DNA of 64,000 nt, taken from positions 434,001 to 498,000 of the forward strand of contig CAVPHY010000028.1 in NCBI GenBank assembly GCA_963704855.1. Direction: 5' to 3'. A program made the position numbers and the translations under genes. Positions 52,308-61,879 of this stretch are shown one piece after another. The stretch is from SZUA-36 sp963704855. GTDB taxonomy: Bacteria > Pseudomonadota > Gammaproteobacteria > Xanthomonadales > SZUA-36. The notes beneath the pieces were generated by a model that saw nothing but the letters and a program-made list of their open reading frames with translations, had not been told where the DNA came from and searched no databases. Each line of letters begins with the position of its first letter. Position 1 is the first letter of the stretch.

Positions 52308-53510
52308 TTAAGACCAGTTTTCCAGGGTGCTGACCAGTTCTGTCAGGAAAGCATTGGTCTGGTAAGCATCCAGTACGCGATGGTCGATTGTAAGGCTGAC
52401 GTAGCACATCGGCCGGATGGCAATGACATCGTTACCGTCAATTTCCAGTATTTTGGCGCGTTTTTCAATCTTTCCTACACCAAGGATAGCGGATTGTGGC
52501 TGAGCGATGATGATAGGCGTGGCGATCAGGCTGCCCGAGACGCCGTGGTTGGATATCGTGAAGGTGCCGTCGCGCACATCTTCGGGTTTCAGTTTGTTGT
52601 CCCGCGCACGCCCGGTCAGATCGGCGATGCCCGTGGCGATACCCTGTAAATCCGTGTTTTGAACATGCCGCAAAACCGGCACGATCAGACCCTGGTCGCC
52701 CAGGGCGGTACCGATACCCATGTTGATATGATGGAATATTTCCAGGTGTTCATCGAACCAGCGGCTATTGACCCGCGGCACCTTCTTTATAGCGGCGATG
52801 GCAGCGGCGACGAAGTAAGCGGTAAGGGTCAGCGGTGTACCGCTCCTGGCATACGTTTCCTTGTGGAGGGCCCGGTGCTTGAAAACAGCAGACAGGTCAG
52901 CCTCGAATACCGCGGTGACGTGGGGCGCCGTGTGCATCAGGCTGGCGACCATGTTGTCGGCGATACGTTTGCGCATCCGGTCGTGCGGGATGATGTCGGA
53001 GCTGTCGGTTGGTGTTGTGGCTTTGACAGCCACCGCTGCTGTTTCTTCGGGGGCACTGGCTTGCTGGCCGGCGATCAGGGCTTCTACATCCTGCAGGGTG
53101 ATCCTGCCGTCCCTGCCGCTGCCGGCGATGCCATCCAGATCCAGCTGATGTTCGGCTACACGTTGCCTGACTGCGGGGCTCATTCGATCACGCTGCGGCA
53201 CTGTGCCCGCTGCATTCGCAGTTGTTTCAGATTGGGTCTGGGGTGCGGGTTCCGGGTTATCCGCTTCGCCGGTGCTCAGGATGCACAGGACATCACCGGG
53301 GTTGGCAGCTTCGTCCTGGCGAATTTTTATGTGCGCTATCCGGCCTGCTTCGGGTGCTGCAATTTCAACCACGACCTTGTCGGTTTCAATTTCGACCACC
53401 GGGTCGTGTGCTGCTACAGGGTCACCTTCAGCAACCAGCCAGCGGGTGACCGTCGCTTCGGTGCCTTCCTGTTGGTCTTCAGGAAAACGGATTTCAATGG
53501 TGTTCGCCAT
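52308..53510 (-). CDS. 2-oxoacid dehydrogenase E2 (dihydrolipoyl acyltransferase)
   Basis: The protein has 400 residues. The lipoyl domain (about 1-80) has the lipoylated lysine K45 in EIETDKVVVE. A peripheral-subunit-binding domain follows near 110-145 (MSPAVRQRVAEHQLDLDGI). The catalytic domain (about 175-400) has the active-site histidine in TIDHRVLDAYQTNAF; most relatives have glycine at the A of LDA. It starts two bases after the E1 stop. Specificity (branched-chain, aryl or pyruvate) cannot be read from sequence alone. No E3 gene is in the window. Confidence 0.88.
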   Translation of the reverse strand: MANTIEIRFPEDQQEGTEATVTRWLVAEGDPVAAHDPVVEIETDKVVVEIAAPEAGRIAHIKIRQDEAANPGDVLCILSTGEADNPEPAPQTQSETTANAAGTVPQRDRMSPAVRQRVAEHQLDLDGIAGSGRDGRITLQDVEALIAGQQASAPEETAAVAVKATTPTDSSDIIPHDRMRKRIADNMVASLMHTAPHVTAVFEADLSAVFKHRALHKETYARSGTPLTLTAYFVAAAIAAIKKVPRVNSRWFDEHLEIFHHINMGIGTALGDQGLIVPVLRHVQNTDLQGIATGIADLTGRARDNKLKPEDVRDGTFTISNHGVSGSLIATPIIIAQPQSAILGVGKIEKRAKILEIDGNDVIAIRPMCYVSLTIDHRVLDAYQTNAFLTELVSTLENWS

Positions 53511-53512
53511 TT

Positions 53513-55630
53513 TCAGAACTCAAGCAGGTCTTTCATGGCCGCCGTGATGCGTTCAACGTTGGGTACGACCGCATCCATCAGCAGCGGGTTGTGCGGGCTT
53601 GGCACATCCGGCATCGCTAGGCGGCGGGGTGGTGCATCGAGATCGAAGAAGATGTTTTCAGTCAGGTAGGCGGCGATCTCCGCGCCAAACCCGGCGGTGA
53701 TGTTGTCTTCATGGACGATCAGGCAGCGATGGCTGCGTTTGACCGAGTTGATAACGGTTTCCTTGTCCCAGGGTGACAGTGTCCGCAGATCGATAACATC
53801 AATATCCCCGCCAAGGTCATCTGCCGCTTTTTCACAGCGTGGCACCATTGCGCCCCAGCTGACCACGGTGAGTTTTTCACCCTCGCGGATGGTTGTTGCA
53901 CGACCGAACGGAATGGCGTAATCATCACCCGGGTACGGCCGCCTGGCCCATGCATCATCCAGCATGGAACGGTGTTCGAAGAAGATCGTCGGATTGTTAT
54001 CCCGCATGGCGGTGCGTAACAGACCCACGGCATCCTGCGCGTTGGATGGCATGGCCAGTTGCCAGCCGATGGAATGCAGCCACTTCACTTCATTGGCCTG
54101 GCTGTGCCACGGGTCGCCGACCTTGAAAAAGCCGCCGGGAATACGTACCACCATTGGCGCGGCATAGCGGTTTGCGGTACGCCAGCGCATCGTGCCGCAG
54201 TCATTTAATTGTTCTTCGGCAGGGTCGGCGTATTTACGGAACTGGATTTCAGGGACGGGCATGAGGCCGGCTGCTGCCATACCCACTGCCCGTCCGATGA
54301 TGCCTTCCTCCGACAGGCTGGTGTCGAATACACGGCCTTTGCCATGTTTATCCTGCAGACCCAGCGTAGCTGCGTGAACCCCGCCCTTGGGGCCAACATC
54401 TTCACCGAACACCACCAGCTTGGGATTACTTGTCAGCTCAGCATCCAGCGTCCGGCGGATGGCGGTCAGCATATTGATGCGCTCGCCCTCGGCCTGGGCT
54501 TCCGGGGTTATTGCCGGGAACACGTGGCCATCCGGCCACAGGCCACCCTGCTGCTGCAGTTCGGTTTGACCGTCTTTACCTGTCTCGCTGAATACGAAAC
54601 GCTGAATATCCAGCGGTTCCGGTTGCGGGCGCTTGCGCACGTTGGCCAGCGCGGCCCTGACATCCTGGTGGACCTGCTGTACCGTGGCCGCCCAGTCCCG
54701 CTTGGTCATCAGGTGTTCAGCTATAACGAACTCCTGCAAGCGGGGCAGGGGGTCCCGGCTTTTCTCGGTGGCGATTTGTAATTCGGTCTTGTACTTTTGC
54801 GTATCCTGGCCGGAATGCCCGGACAGACGTGGAACGGTCATACGCACCAGCGCCGGACCATGGCCTTCGCGTATATGCTGAACGGCGCGCGCCAGGTAGG
54901 TTGCCGCCTGCAATGGATCACAACCGTCACCATCCAGGATATAGAGGTCACTGAAGGCCGCCAGGTTTTTAGCAATGTTACCGCCGGGTGTCTGCACCTC
55001 GGTCGGCACCGAGATGCCGTAACCATTATCTTCAATGTAAAACAGCATGGGAAGTTTGCGGGTGGTGGCGTTATTGAGCGCCGCCCAAAAACCGCTGGTG
55101 GCGGTCGAGGCATCACCACCGAGCGCGACACCAATGGCGCCTTCGCTGTTCGTGTCGGCCAGTTCCCTGCATTTGTAGACGATGGATTCCGCCCAACCCG
55201 AAATTGGCGTGTATTGTGCACCGACACCACCGCTCATGGGCAGAAAACATGGCATGTTGTTCTTTTTCGGCAGGTTGAAAACCACCCCGATATCACGGCC
55301 ATCGCTCATGCCGCCCGAACGCATCATGGGCCCGGCAATGGCGTCTTCGAGGTCGAGTTCCAGCGCCAGTAAAAACGGGCGTGAGCGGTAGTAACCGCTG
55401 GCGGCATCACCGGGGTGATCCAGCAACGAGGCGAGTATGATCTGCGCCATATCGTGGCCACGGGCGGAAAACTGGTACAGGACCTCGCGGTTTTTCAGGA
55501 GTTCTGTTTCTTCCAGGTCATCGATGGCACGCGAGAGCAAGGTCAGGTATGCAATGCGTTTCCAGTCGAGTCCGGTAGCGTGGGTGTGTTTTGTGTGGTC
55601 CAGGTGACTGAAGGATGTGACTGTGGACAT
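53513..55630 (-). CDS. Fused alpha-beta E1 of a 2-oxoacid dehydrogenase complex (branched-chain/aryl type)
   Basis: The protein has 705 residues from ATG 55630 (an upstream start was rejected). The alpha half (about 1-380) binds thiamine diphosphate through VALGGDASTATSGFWAALNN. The beta half (about 400-705) starts NMLTAIRRTLDAEL with VVFGEDVGPKGGVHAAT and the tail GFGAEIAAYLTENIF. In most bacteria these are two genes. It decarboxylates a 2-oxoacid and loads the acyl group onto E2. It diverges from an Lrp-type regulator over a region with a 12-bp inverted repeat. The link to paaZ suggests an aromatic or branched 2-oxoacid, an inference. Confidence 0.87.
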   Translation of the reverse strand: MSTVTSFSHLDHTKHTHATGLDWKRIAYLTLLSRAIDDLEETELLKNREVLYQFSARGHDMAQIILASLLDHPGDAASGYYRSRPFLLALELDLEDAIAGPMMRSGGMSDGRDIGVVFNLPKKNNMPCFLPMSGGVGAQYTPISGWAESIVYKCRELADTNSEGAIGVALGGDASTATSGFWAALNNATTRKLPMLFYIEDNGYGISVPTEVQTPGGNIAKNLAAFSDLYILDGDGCDPLQAATYLARAVQHIREGHGPALVRMTVPRLSGHSGQDTQKYKTELQIATEKSRDPLPRLQEFVIAEHLMTKRDWAATVQQVHQDVRAALANVRKRPQPEPLDIQRFVFSETGKDGQTELQQQGGLWPDGHVFPAITPEAQAEGERINMLTAIRRTLDAELTSNPKLVVFGEDVGPKGGVHAATLGLQDKHGKGRVFDTSLSEEGIIGRAVGMAAAGLMPVPEIQFRKYADPAEEQLNDCGTMRWRTANRYAAPMVVRIPGGFFKVGDPWHSQANEVKWLHSIGWQLAMPSNAQDAVGLLRTAMRDNNPTIFFEHRSMLDDAWARRPYPGDDYAIPFGRATTIREGEKLTVVSWGAMVPRCEKAADDLGGDIDVIDLRTLSPWDKETVINSVKRSHRCLIVHEDNITAGFGAEIAAYLTENIFFDLDAPPRRLAMPDVPSPHNPLLMDAVVPNVERITAAMKDLLEF

Positions 55631-55661
55631 CTCAAGAATTCCGTTAGTTGCTTGCCTATAA

Positions 55662-55735
55662 AAATTATATACCTCTTTGATAAACATATAATTGCTATTG
55701 AGCGCCGTAATTCCGGATATATAGGTATATAATTT
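55662..55735. promoter_or_regulatory. Candidate Lrp-type sites between E1 and the regulator
   Basis: AAATTATATACC (55662-55673) and GGTATATAATTT (55724-55735) are exact inverted repeats 50 bases apart, within the AT-rich divergent promoter. Paired AT-rich half-sites with multiple helical turns between them fit the octameric Lrp/AsnC regulators encoded next door. Confidence 0.6.
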
Positions 55736-55768
55736 GTTTTATATCTAAAAATAAGTGAGTAAATTTCT

Positions 55769-56251
55769 ATGAAACTGGATAAATGGGATGTTTCAATTCT
55801 CGAAGCCGTGCAACGCGACGGACGCCTCTCCAACCGCGATCTCGCCAAGGCGGTTTCCCTGTCACCTTCACCAAGCTGGCGGCGCCTGCGTGCGCTGGAG
55901 GAAGAGGGTGTGATCAGTCACTATGCCGCGGTGGTCGACCGTAACAAGGTTGGTTTGTCCATACTGGGGTTCGCACACGTAACCCTGCACGATCACAGCT
56001 CGGATAATGTCAAAAAATTCGATCGCGCGATCATGAGCGCACCACAGGTGCTGGAGTGTCACGCCACCAGCGGTGAGCATGACTACATGTTGAAAGTGGT
56101 CGCGCCGGATATGGCGTCCTACCAGGATTTTCTCAGCGAATATCTTTTGAAGATCGGCGTGGTGCGCACGGTCAACACCAGTTTTGCGCTGAAGCAGCAG
56201 AAGAACACCACGGTTTTGCCATTGGACCAGGTCGACTTCCGGAAAGACTGA
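55769..56251 (+). CDS. Lrp/AsnC-family transcriptional regulator (BkdR-like)
   Basis: The protein has 160 residues. The N-terminal helix-turn-helix has SNRDLAKAVSLSPSPSWRRLRALEEEGVI. The C-terminal RAM domain (about 65-150) has AHVTLHDHSSDNVKKFDRAI and ATSGEHDYMLKVVA. It is divergent from the E1-E2 genes, the common position of BkdR, which activates branched-chain 2-oxoacid dehydrogenase genes when amino acids are present. Effector and sign of control are inferred. Confidence 0.9.
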   Translation: MKLDKWDVSILEAVQRDGRLSNRDLAKAVSLSPSPSWRRLRALEEEGVISHYAAVVDRNKVGLSILGFAHVTLHDHSSDNVKKFDRAIMSAPQVLECHATSGEHDYMLKVVAPDMASYQDFLSEYLLKIGVVRTVNTSFALKQQKNTTVLPLDQVDFRKD

Positions 56252-56328
56252 TCCCTGGCCCGAATATTTCACCAGCGCTGAGTGGTGAAATGTTGGCGCC
56301 AGTTGTTAAAAATGGCCTTGTTTTTGCT

Positions 56329-58110
56329 TCAAAGACCGCTGTGTTTCTTCCCGGTTTCCGGGTTCATGCAGCATTCCGGCAGACTAAAGAACTGTAGCTC
56401 ACCCAGCGTGCCTTCCAGCCGGTGTGCAGCGGAAGGTTGTTGCTCCTGAAGTTTGTGGGCCCATTCCAGGGCCTCAGCCAGGTAAGACGTATATCGCACC
56501 CGACGCTCTTCAACCGGCATGGGTGGATCGTCAATACGGCTGGCATTGAGTGCTGATTCCAGGGAAAAACGCTGAAGGGTGGTCGATCCATCCTTTTTAT
56601 TCCACGAACCATCGTAAAGGTCAAAGTCGTACAGGGGTAAAAACAGGCTGCCATGGCGGGCGACGAATTCGACCGCGTCGAGCAGGAAATCGACTTCGAG
56701 GTCATCCATGACGTAGTGCATGCTGACCCTGCACCAGCCGGGTTTGACACCGGAATATCCATCGGTCACACAAACGCGGTATTCCTCGGAAGTCTCCTCG
56801 TCAATACCCAGCAAGCGGTGGCCATAGGGGCCGGCACACGAGCAACCCGCCCGCGACTGTATGCCGAACAGGTCGTTTAAAAGCGTGGTGACAAATTTCG
56901 GGTGAAGATAATAGCTGTCATCCGATTGACCAATATTGGCCTTGATGTTGAAGGAAACGATACCGACCCGCCGGGCCGGGTCCTGGTTGCCGAGTATTTC
57001 AATCTGCGGATTGGCGAGCCAGCGTTTGAATACTTGTTCCAGTAATTCGTGTTCCCTTTTCTCGATCCGCGCCACCCCGACGTTGTCCTTGATTTCAAAC
57101 ACCATCGCCGCCTTCAGTACCTGTAGCACACCGGGTGTGCCGGGCTTTTCCCGTTCTTCGATATGGGTGATGAAATCCTGGTTCACCGGTCCGACATAAT
57201 CAACGGTGCCGCCCGCGCTGACCGTGGGTGGCAATTCCGGGTGATAGAGGCGTTGATTGAATACCAGTACACCGCTGGAGCCCGGGCCGCCCAGGAACTT
57301 ATGCGGCGAGATAAAGACGGCATCCAGCGAGGCGTCACCCTCATACTGGCCAGCCGGCGGGTTCATATCGATTTTCACATAGGGCGCGCTGGCGGCGAAA
57401 TCAAAACAGGCAATGGCATCATGACGATGCAACAGGGCGGCGATCTCGTGTACCGGTGATCTGATCCCTGTGACGTTTGAGGCGGCAGAAAACGAACCAA
57501 TACGCGTTCGGCCCTGGTAAGCGGGTTCCTGCAACAGGGCTTCCAGGTGTTCCAGGTCAATACCGCCATCCGGGGCCAGGCGCACTGGCACGACCGTGGC
57601 AAGGTTTTCCCGCCAGGAAATTTCGTTGGAGTGGTGCTCATATGGCCCGACAAAAACCACCGGCTGGTGTTCACGCAGATAGCGCTTAAAGGTATCCAGC
57701 TTGTCCTGCCCAAGCGCATTGCCCAGCAATGTACCCAGTTGCTGGCGGGTAACAGGCGGCAGTGAAACCCCGATAATTTGTTGTAGCTTGTCAATCGCGC
57801 CCGTGGCGCCGCTGCCGACACAGATGATGCGACCGCTTTCACCGGCGTTGACGGACCGCTTGATGCTGGCCTCGGCTTCCCTTAACAGCTGTGTCATCGA
57901 ACGGCCGCTGATGTCGTCCTCGGTATGCGAGTTGGCGTAAATGCGTTGCAGGCGGCGCAGGTAATTCTCCACGAAACACAGGCAGCGCCCAGAAGCGGTG
58001 TAATCCGCATACATCATCAGGCGTTCACCGAACGGCGTGGTGATAATTGCATCCGCGCCGATCAGTTCACGGCGTAAAAAATCGAATTCCAAGGGTGTAA
58101 TTTGGCTCAT
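56329..58110 (-). CDS. Class-V aminotransferase / cysteine-desulfurase-fold enzyme, long form
   Basis: The protein has 593 residues from ATG 58110 (an in-frame TTG lies three codons upstream). The PLP-binding fold is shown by ASGRCLCFVENYLRR, GSGATGAIDKLQQII and the Schiff-base lysine in SPHKFLGGPGSSG. A cysteine-rich loop SRAGCSCAGPYGHRLL sits where cysteine desulfurases keep their catalytic cysteine. The C-terminal 140 residues are extra relative to SufS/CsdA (about 400). It might act on cysteine or another amino acid. No Suf genes lie beside it. The final residues contain CCMNPETGKK. Confidence 0.75.
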   Translation of the reverse strand: MSQITPLEFDFLRRELIGADAIITTPFGERLMMYADYTASGRCLCFVENYLRRLQRIYANSHTEDDISGRSMTQLLREAEASIKRSVNAGESGRIICVGSGATGAIDKLQQIIGVSLPPVTRQQLGTLLGNALGQDKLDTFKRYLREHQPVVFVGPYEHHSNEISWRENLATVVPVRLAPDGGIDLEHLEALLQEPAYQGRTRIGSFSAASNVTGIRSPVHEIAALLHRHDAIACFDFAASAPYVKIDMNPPAGQYEGDASLDAVFISPHKFLGGPGSSGVLVFNQRLYHPELPPTVSAGGTVDYVGPVNQDFITHIEEREKPGTPGVLQVLKAAMVFEIKDNVGVARIEKREHELLEQVFKRWLANPQIEILGNQDPARRVGIVSFNIKANIGQSDDSYYLHPKFVTTLLNDLFGIQSRAGCSCAGPYGHRLLGIDEETSEEYRVCVTDGYSGVKPGWCRVSMHYVMDDLEVDFLLDAVEFVARHGSLFLPLYDFDLYDGSWNKKDGSTTLQRFSLESALNASRIDDPPMPVEERRVRYTSYLAEALEWAHKLQEQQPSAAHRLEGTLGELQFFSLPECCMNPETGKKHSGL

Positions 58111-58219
58111 GTTCTTCAAAATGTTTCGTTTTTCTGTGATCGTTGGAATCTTACATGAATCCAGTGTGTCCGCGCAGGCTTATGTGCGGGTGGCAAGCTT
58201 GTGCTAATGTACGCGCACC

Positions 58220-58486
58220 ATGAAACTCCTGATACGAAATCTTGCACGTACGACCACCGAAACCGCACTTCGGGCCCTGTTCGCCGAATTCGGCCATATC
58301 CAGGCCTGTAACCTGGTGCTGGACAAGAAATCAGGCGTTTCCAAGGGCTTTGGTTTCGTTGAAATCCCCAAACCGGGTGAAGCCAAGGCCGCGATGAAAG
58401 CACTCAACGGCAAACTGGTGGATGGCAATAAAATCCGGGTCAAGAAAGCGGAGGCTCCAACCACCGGTAAATCGCCTGCGAAGTGA
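58220..58486 (+). CDS. Small RNA-recognition-motif (RRM) protein
   Basis: This 88-residue single-domain protein has RNP2 (LLIRNL) at about 3-8 and RNP1 (KGFGFVEI) at about 41-48, with a basic tail KKAEAPTTGKSPAK. Bacterial RRM proteins of this kind bind single-stranded RNA and are known mostly from cyanobacteria but also occur in other bacteria. Its targets are unknown. It is divergent from the aminotransferase-fold gene. Confidence 0.9.
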   Translation: MKLLIRNLARTTTETALRALFAEFGHIQACNLVLDKKSGVSKGFGFVEIPKPGEAKAAMKALNGKLVDGNKIRVKKAEAPTTGKSPAK

Positions 58487-58673
58487 GGTGATTGTGAGTT
58501 GCGGCATCCAGGCGATGGAAGCCCACTGTATAGATCATTCCGCCCTTCAGTCTAGGTATCATTGACCCCTTAAATGGTCATCTGAATTGATTCGAGATCA
58601 TCGGTGGAAAATTGACAGTAATGTCAAATTATTCTAGCGTGGAAAACTTCAGCCAATAGGGTCTGGAAATAGA

Positions 58674-60656
58674 ATGAAAACAAGATTGAATCAGGGGTTG
58701 TTGGGTACGTTATTACTGTGTTTATCCATCGCAGTGACGGCGGCAGAATTAGGCGTAGAAGATTTTGTGAGGTTGCCGTCATCAAGAGACGCCCAAATCT
58801 CACCGGATGGTAAGCATCTGTCTTTGGTCTTCCGTAAAGAAGGCGAAGATGTACTGGCGGTTTTAGACCTTGCCACACGTGAACCCATTAGCTCATTCAG
58901 AGTTAGTGGGAAACACAGAGCAGTTGGTGATGTGACCTGGGTTAATGACGAACGGCTCGTCTATACCGTAACTGAAAGTTTTGCATGGAACAAACACAGG
59001 TTTAGCAATGGTGAACTGATTGGAGTGAACGTCGACGGCAAGAAGCACAAACTTATTTTTGGTTATCGGTCCGGTGAAAGTACGCTCAATACCAAAATAA
59101 GAAAAAACGAAGCCAATAACGGCAACCAGGAAATCATCGACTTATTGGAAGGTGATGATGAGCACATCCTTATCGCGTTCTACCCCTGGAGACTGATGGG
59201 TAACACCTGGCACAACGACCCTGATGCCGACACCCTGATCTATAAGCTGAATGTATACACCGGCCAAACCAAGAAAGTCGAAGCTTTGCCCTACGCCAAT
59301 GCAAAAGCGATTACTGATAATCAGGGCAATGTGCGTTTTGCAGTGGCCGTTGATGACTCCAATCAACAGGTCATCTCTTATAAGCCAAAAGCGGATTCGG
59401 AATGGCAGGAATGGTCATTACAGGGCTTTGAAGGCAGCCATATTTACCCGTTGAGTTTCACCGCTGACAATCAGAAAGTGTATGTCAGTGCCAATGCGGG
59501 CCAATCCACCCGGGCTTTATATCTGTTCGATTTTGAAACCAACGGTTTTGAAAAGGTTGTGCATGATGAGCGCGTGGATATCACCATGTTATTGCTGGAT
59601 TTTTCCAGTAACCGCGTGATCGGAGTGGGCACCGACCTGGGTCTGCCGAAATATAGCTACATTGATAGCAGTGACAAAAAAGCCAAAGTACACCGCATGT
59701 TATTGGGTGCATTTCAAGGTCAGGACATCGTGATCACCAGCGCAACCGAAGATGGGGCTTTCGCCGTTGCGTATGTTTACTCTGATATCAACCCCGGCAA
59801 TTACTACTTATTTGATACTGAGAGTCTTCAAGCCACGTACTTGACGAGCAACCGTAAATGGTTAGATCCCGAGTTGATGGCGCATACCGAATCAATGACG
59901 TTCGAAACCCGCGATGGAGCAACGGTTTACGGTTATGTAACCCTGCCAAAAGGCAAGGATAAAAACGTACCTTTAGTGGTATTGCCGCACGGTGGGCCAC
60001 ACGGCGTGCGGGATTTCTGGGGTTTTGACTGGGAAGTACAGTTGTTGGCTCATCATGGCTATGGGGTATTGCAGGTCAATTACCGTGGCAGCGGCGGGTT
60101 TGGTCTGGATTTTGAAGAGTCTGGCCATGGTAAATGGGGCACCATGATGCAGGATGACTTAACTGATGCCACCAAGGCCTTGATTGATTCGGGTGTCGCC
60201 GACAGTAGCCGGGTGTGTATCTACGGCCATAGTTATGGCGGCTACGCAGCGCTGATGGGCGCCGTTCGTGAACCTGGGCTGTATCGCTGCGTGATTGGTT
60301 CGGTGGGTGTCTATGATTTGCCAATGATGTTCAAAGAGGGTGATATTGCAGACCGCGACAGCGGCCTGGCCTATTTAAAACAAGCCCTGGGTGAAAATCA
60401 GGAAGATCTGAAAAGCCGCTCTCCGGCTTATAACGCCGATAAAATCAAAGCCGAAGTGTTGCTCATTCATGGTGCCAGGGATGAGCGTGCACCGATTGAA
60501 CAGGCAGAGTCATTACAAAAGGCGCTCAAGCAAGCGGGCGTTCCCTACCAGTGGCTGGAAATAGGCGATGAAGCCCATGGCTATTATGATGAACAAAATC
60601 GCCTGAGGGTGTACAGCAAGGTCCTGGCGTTCCTGGATGCGAATATCGGCAAGTGA
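58674..60656 (+). CDS. S9-family prolyl oligopeptidase-like serine peptidase
   Basis: The protein has 660 residues. A signal peptide (LGTLLLCLSIAVTAAE) is followed by a beta-propeller-like region (about 25-390) and an alpha/beta-hydrolase domain. The catalytic triad is S520 in GHSYGGYAALMG, D603 in GARDERAP and H635 in DEAHGYYDE. Related proteins are periplasmic dipeptidyl- or acylaminoacyl-peptidases. It lies between unrelated genes and may be expressed alone. The 187 bp before it contain no supported gene. Confidence 0.9.
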   Translation: MKTRLNQGLLGTLLLCLSIAVTAAELGVEDFVRLPSSRDAQISPDGKHLSLVFRKEGEDVLAVLDLATREPISSFRVSGKHRAVGDVTWVNDERLVYTVTESFAWNKHRFSNGELIGVNVDGKKHKLIFGYRSGESTLNTKIRKNEANNGNQEIIDLLEGDDEHILIAFYPWRLMGNTWHNDPDADTLIYKLNVYTGQTKKVEALPYANAKAITDNQGNVRFAVAVDDSNQQVISYKPKADSEWQEWSLQGFEGSHIYPLSFTADNQKVYVSANAGQSTRALYLFDFETNGFEKVVHDERVDITMLLLDFSSNRVIGVGTDLGLPKYSYIDSSDKKAKVHRMLLGAFQGQDIVITSATEDGAFAVAYVYSDINPGNYYLFDTESLQATYLTSNRKWLDPELMAHTESMTFETRDGATVYGYVTLPKGKDKNVPLVVLPHGGPHGVRDFWGFDWEVQLLAHHGYGVLQVNYRGSGGFGLDFEESGHGKWGTMMQDDLTDATKALIDSGVADSSRVCIYGHSYGGYAALMGAVREPGLYRCVIGSVGVYDLPMMFKEGDIADRDSGLAYLKQALGENQEDLKSRSPAYNADKIKAEVLLIHGARDERAPIEQAESLQKALKQAGVPYQWLEIGDEAHGYYDEQNRLRVYSKVLAFLDANIGK

Positions 60657-60680
60657 TTGGCGCAAAGAGTTCTGATCCCG

Positions 60681-60705
60681 AAAATCACCGGTACTGAACC
60701 GGTGA
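60681..60705 (-). terminator. Rho-independent terminator of the MDR gene
   Basis: TCACCGGT (60685-60692) pairs with ACCGGTGA (60698-60705) around a 5-nt loop. On the minus strand it is followed by TTTTCGGG. It lies about 70 nt beyond the oxidoreductase stop. Confidence 0.65.
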
Positions 60706-60772
60706 GTAGGCCATACCAACCGGGGATGACTGTCCTTCAACCCGTGCGCATGCAGGCAGCGTTGAATCGGCG

Positions 60773-61879
60773 TTAGGGTGTAACGAGATATTTTTCGCCC
60801 GTGCGCATGGCACGGTAATCAAGCGCTGCGTCTTTTTCCAGCATCTGTTCCAGCGTAACCTTTTGCTTGTAATGGCTGGCAAAGGTGGTGGTCAGATTGT
60901 CCAGTACGCGCTTGCGCATCAACCCCACGGTTTCCATTCCCGCTTTTTGCAGGAACGGGAACAGCAGCCAGCCAGACAAGGTAAAGCCGAAGCCATAAGA
61001 CGGCGTCAGGATGGTGGGACTGAGGTCAAGGCGGCCATAGATATACATTTTCTTGGCCTGATCTGATCCGTAACGGCTGAACTCGGTCATCTTGCCGACC
61101 GCCACCTGTTCCATCGCCTTGAACACTGTGTCCACATTGGTTCCGCCGCCGATGGGATCAAAGCCGAGATACGCGCCGGATTCATCGATGGCGGAGCGAA
61201 GCTGCGCCATGAAATCATCGGCTGATGAATTCACCACATATTTCGCGCCGAGTCCCTTGAGCAGATCGACCTGTTCCTGCTTGCGCACGATATTGACCAG
61301 ATCCATCCCGTCCTCGAGGCAAATCCGGTTGAGCATCTGGCCCAGATTGGACGCTGCCGCTAAGTGAACGATCGCCTTGTGGCCTTCCATCTTGGCGGTT
61401 TCGACAAAGCCCAGCGCAGTCATCGGGTTGACGAAGCAGGATGCGCCATCTTCGGACGAAATATCGCCCAATGGCAGACACATGTTTGCTTCGGCGATGG
61501 CATATTCACTGAACGCATTGCCCGGCACACAGGCAACCCGCTGGCCGATAAGTGCTTGCGCGGCGGGATTGTCGCCCGATGCCATTACAGTGCCGGCACC
61601 CTCATTGCCCACTGGCATCCGCTGGCCGTGCCGGCCTTTTGAACCACTGAGGAAGGGCTCGGGCATCTTGGCAACGATTTTGCCTGGCGAAAATTCGGCG
61701 TTGTCCAGATCTGCCGCGCTGAACAGTAGGGCGAGATCGGACGGGTTGATGGGCGCCGCCTCCATCCGCACCAGCACTTGCGAGCCTTTGGGTTCGGGGA
61801 ATGTGGTTTCAGTGACCTCGACTGTAAGTGTGCCATTGGCTTCGAGCGTAGTAAAAATCTGTTTTCCGGTCGTGCTCAT
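60773..61879 (-). CDS. MDR-superfamily zinc-independent oxidoreductase (quinone oxidoreductase-like)
   Basis: The protein has 368 residues from ATG 61879, with CAGGAGAG upstream; the TTG one codon earlier is less likely. The GroES-like part includes VLVRMEAAPINPSDLALLF and VGNEGAGTVMASG. The NAD(P)-binding part has HLAAASNLGQMLNRI in place of the usual glycine-rich motif. No structural zinc cysteines are present. Members reduce enones or quinones with NAD(P)H. The physiological substrate is unknown. Confidence 0.83.
   Translation of the reverse strand: MSTTGKQIFTTLEANGTLTVEVTETTFPEPKGSQVLVRMEAAPINPSDLALLFSAADLDNAEFSPGKIVAKMPEPFLSGSKGRHGQRMPVGNEGAGTVMASGDNPAAQALIGQRVACVPGNAFSEYAIAEANMCLPLGDISSEDGASCFVNPMTALGFVETAKMEGHKAIVHLAAASNLGQMLNRICLEDGMDLVNIVRKQEQVDLLKGLGAKYVVNSSADDFMAQLRSAIDESGAYLGFDPIGGGTNVDTVFKAMEQVAVGKMTEFSRYGSDQAKKMYIYGRLDLSPTILTPSYGFGFTLSGWLLFPFLQKAGMETVGLMRKRVLDNLTTTFASHYKQKVTLEQMLEKDAALDYRAMRTGEKYLVTP

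Noticed and set aside
52659..53669. Plus-strand open frame (336 codons) opposite E2 and the end of E1
   Set aside because: It crosses two well-supported minus-strand genes and shows no recognisable domain.
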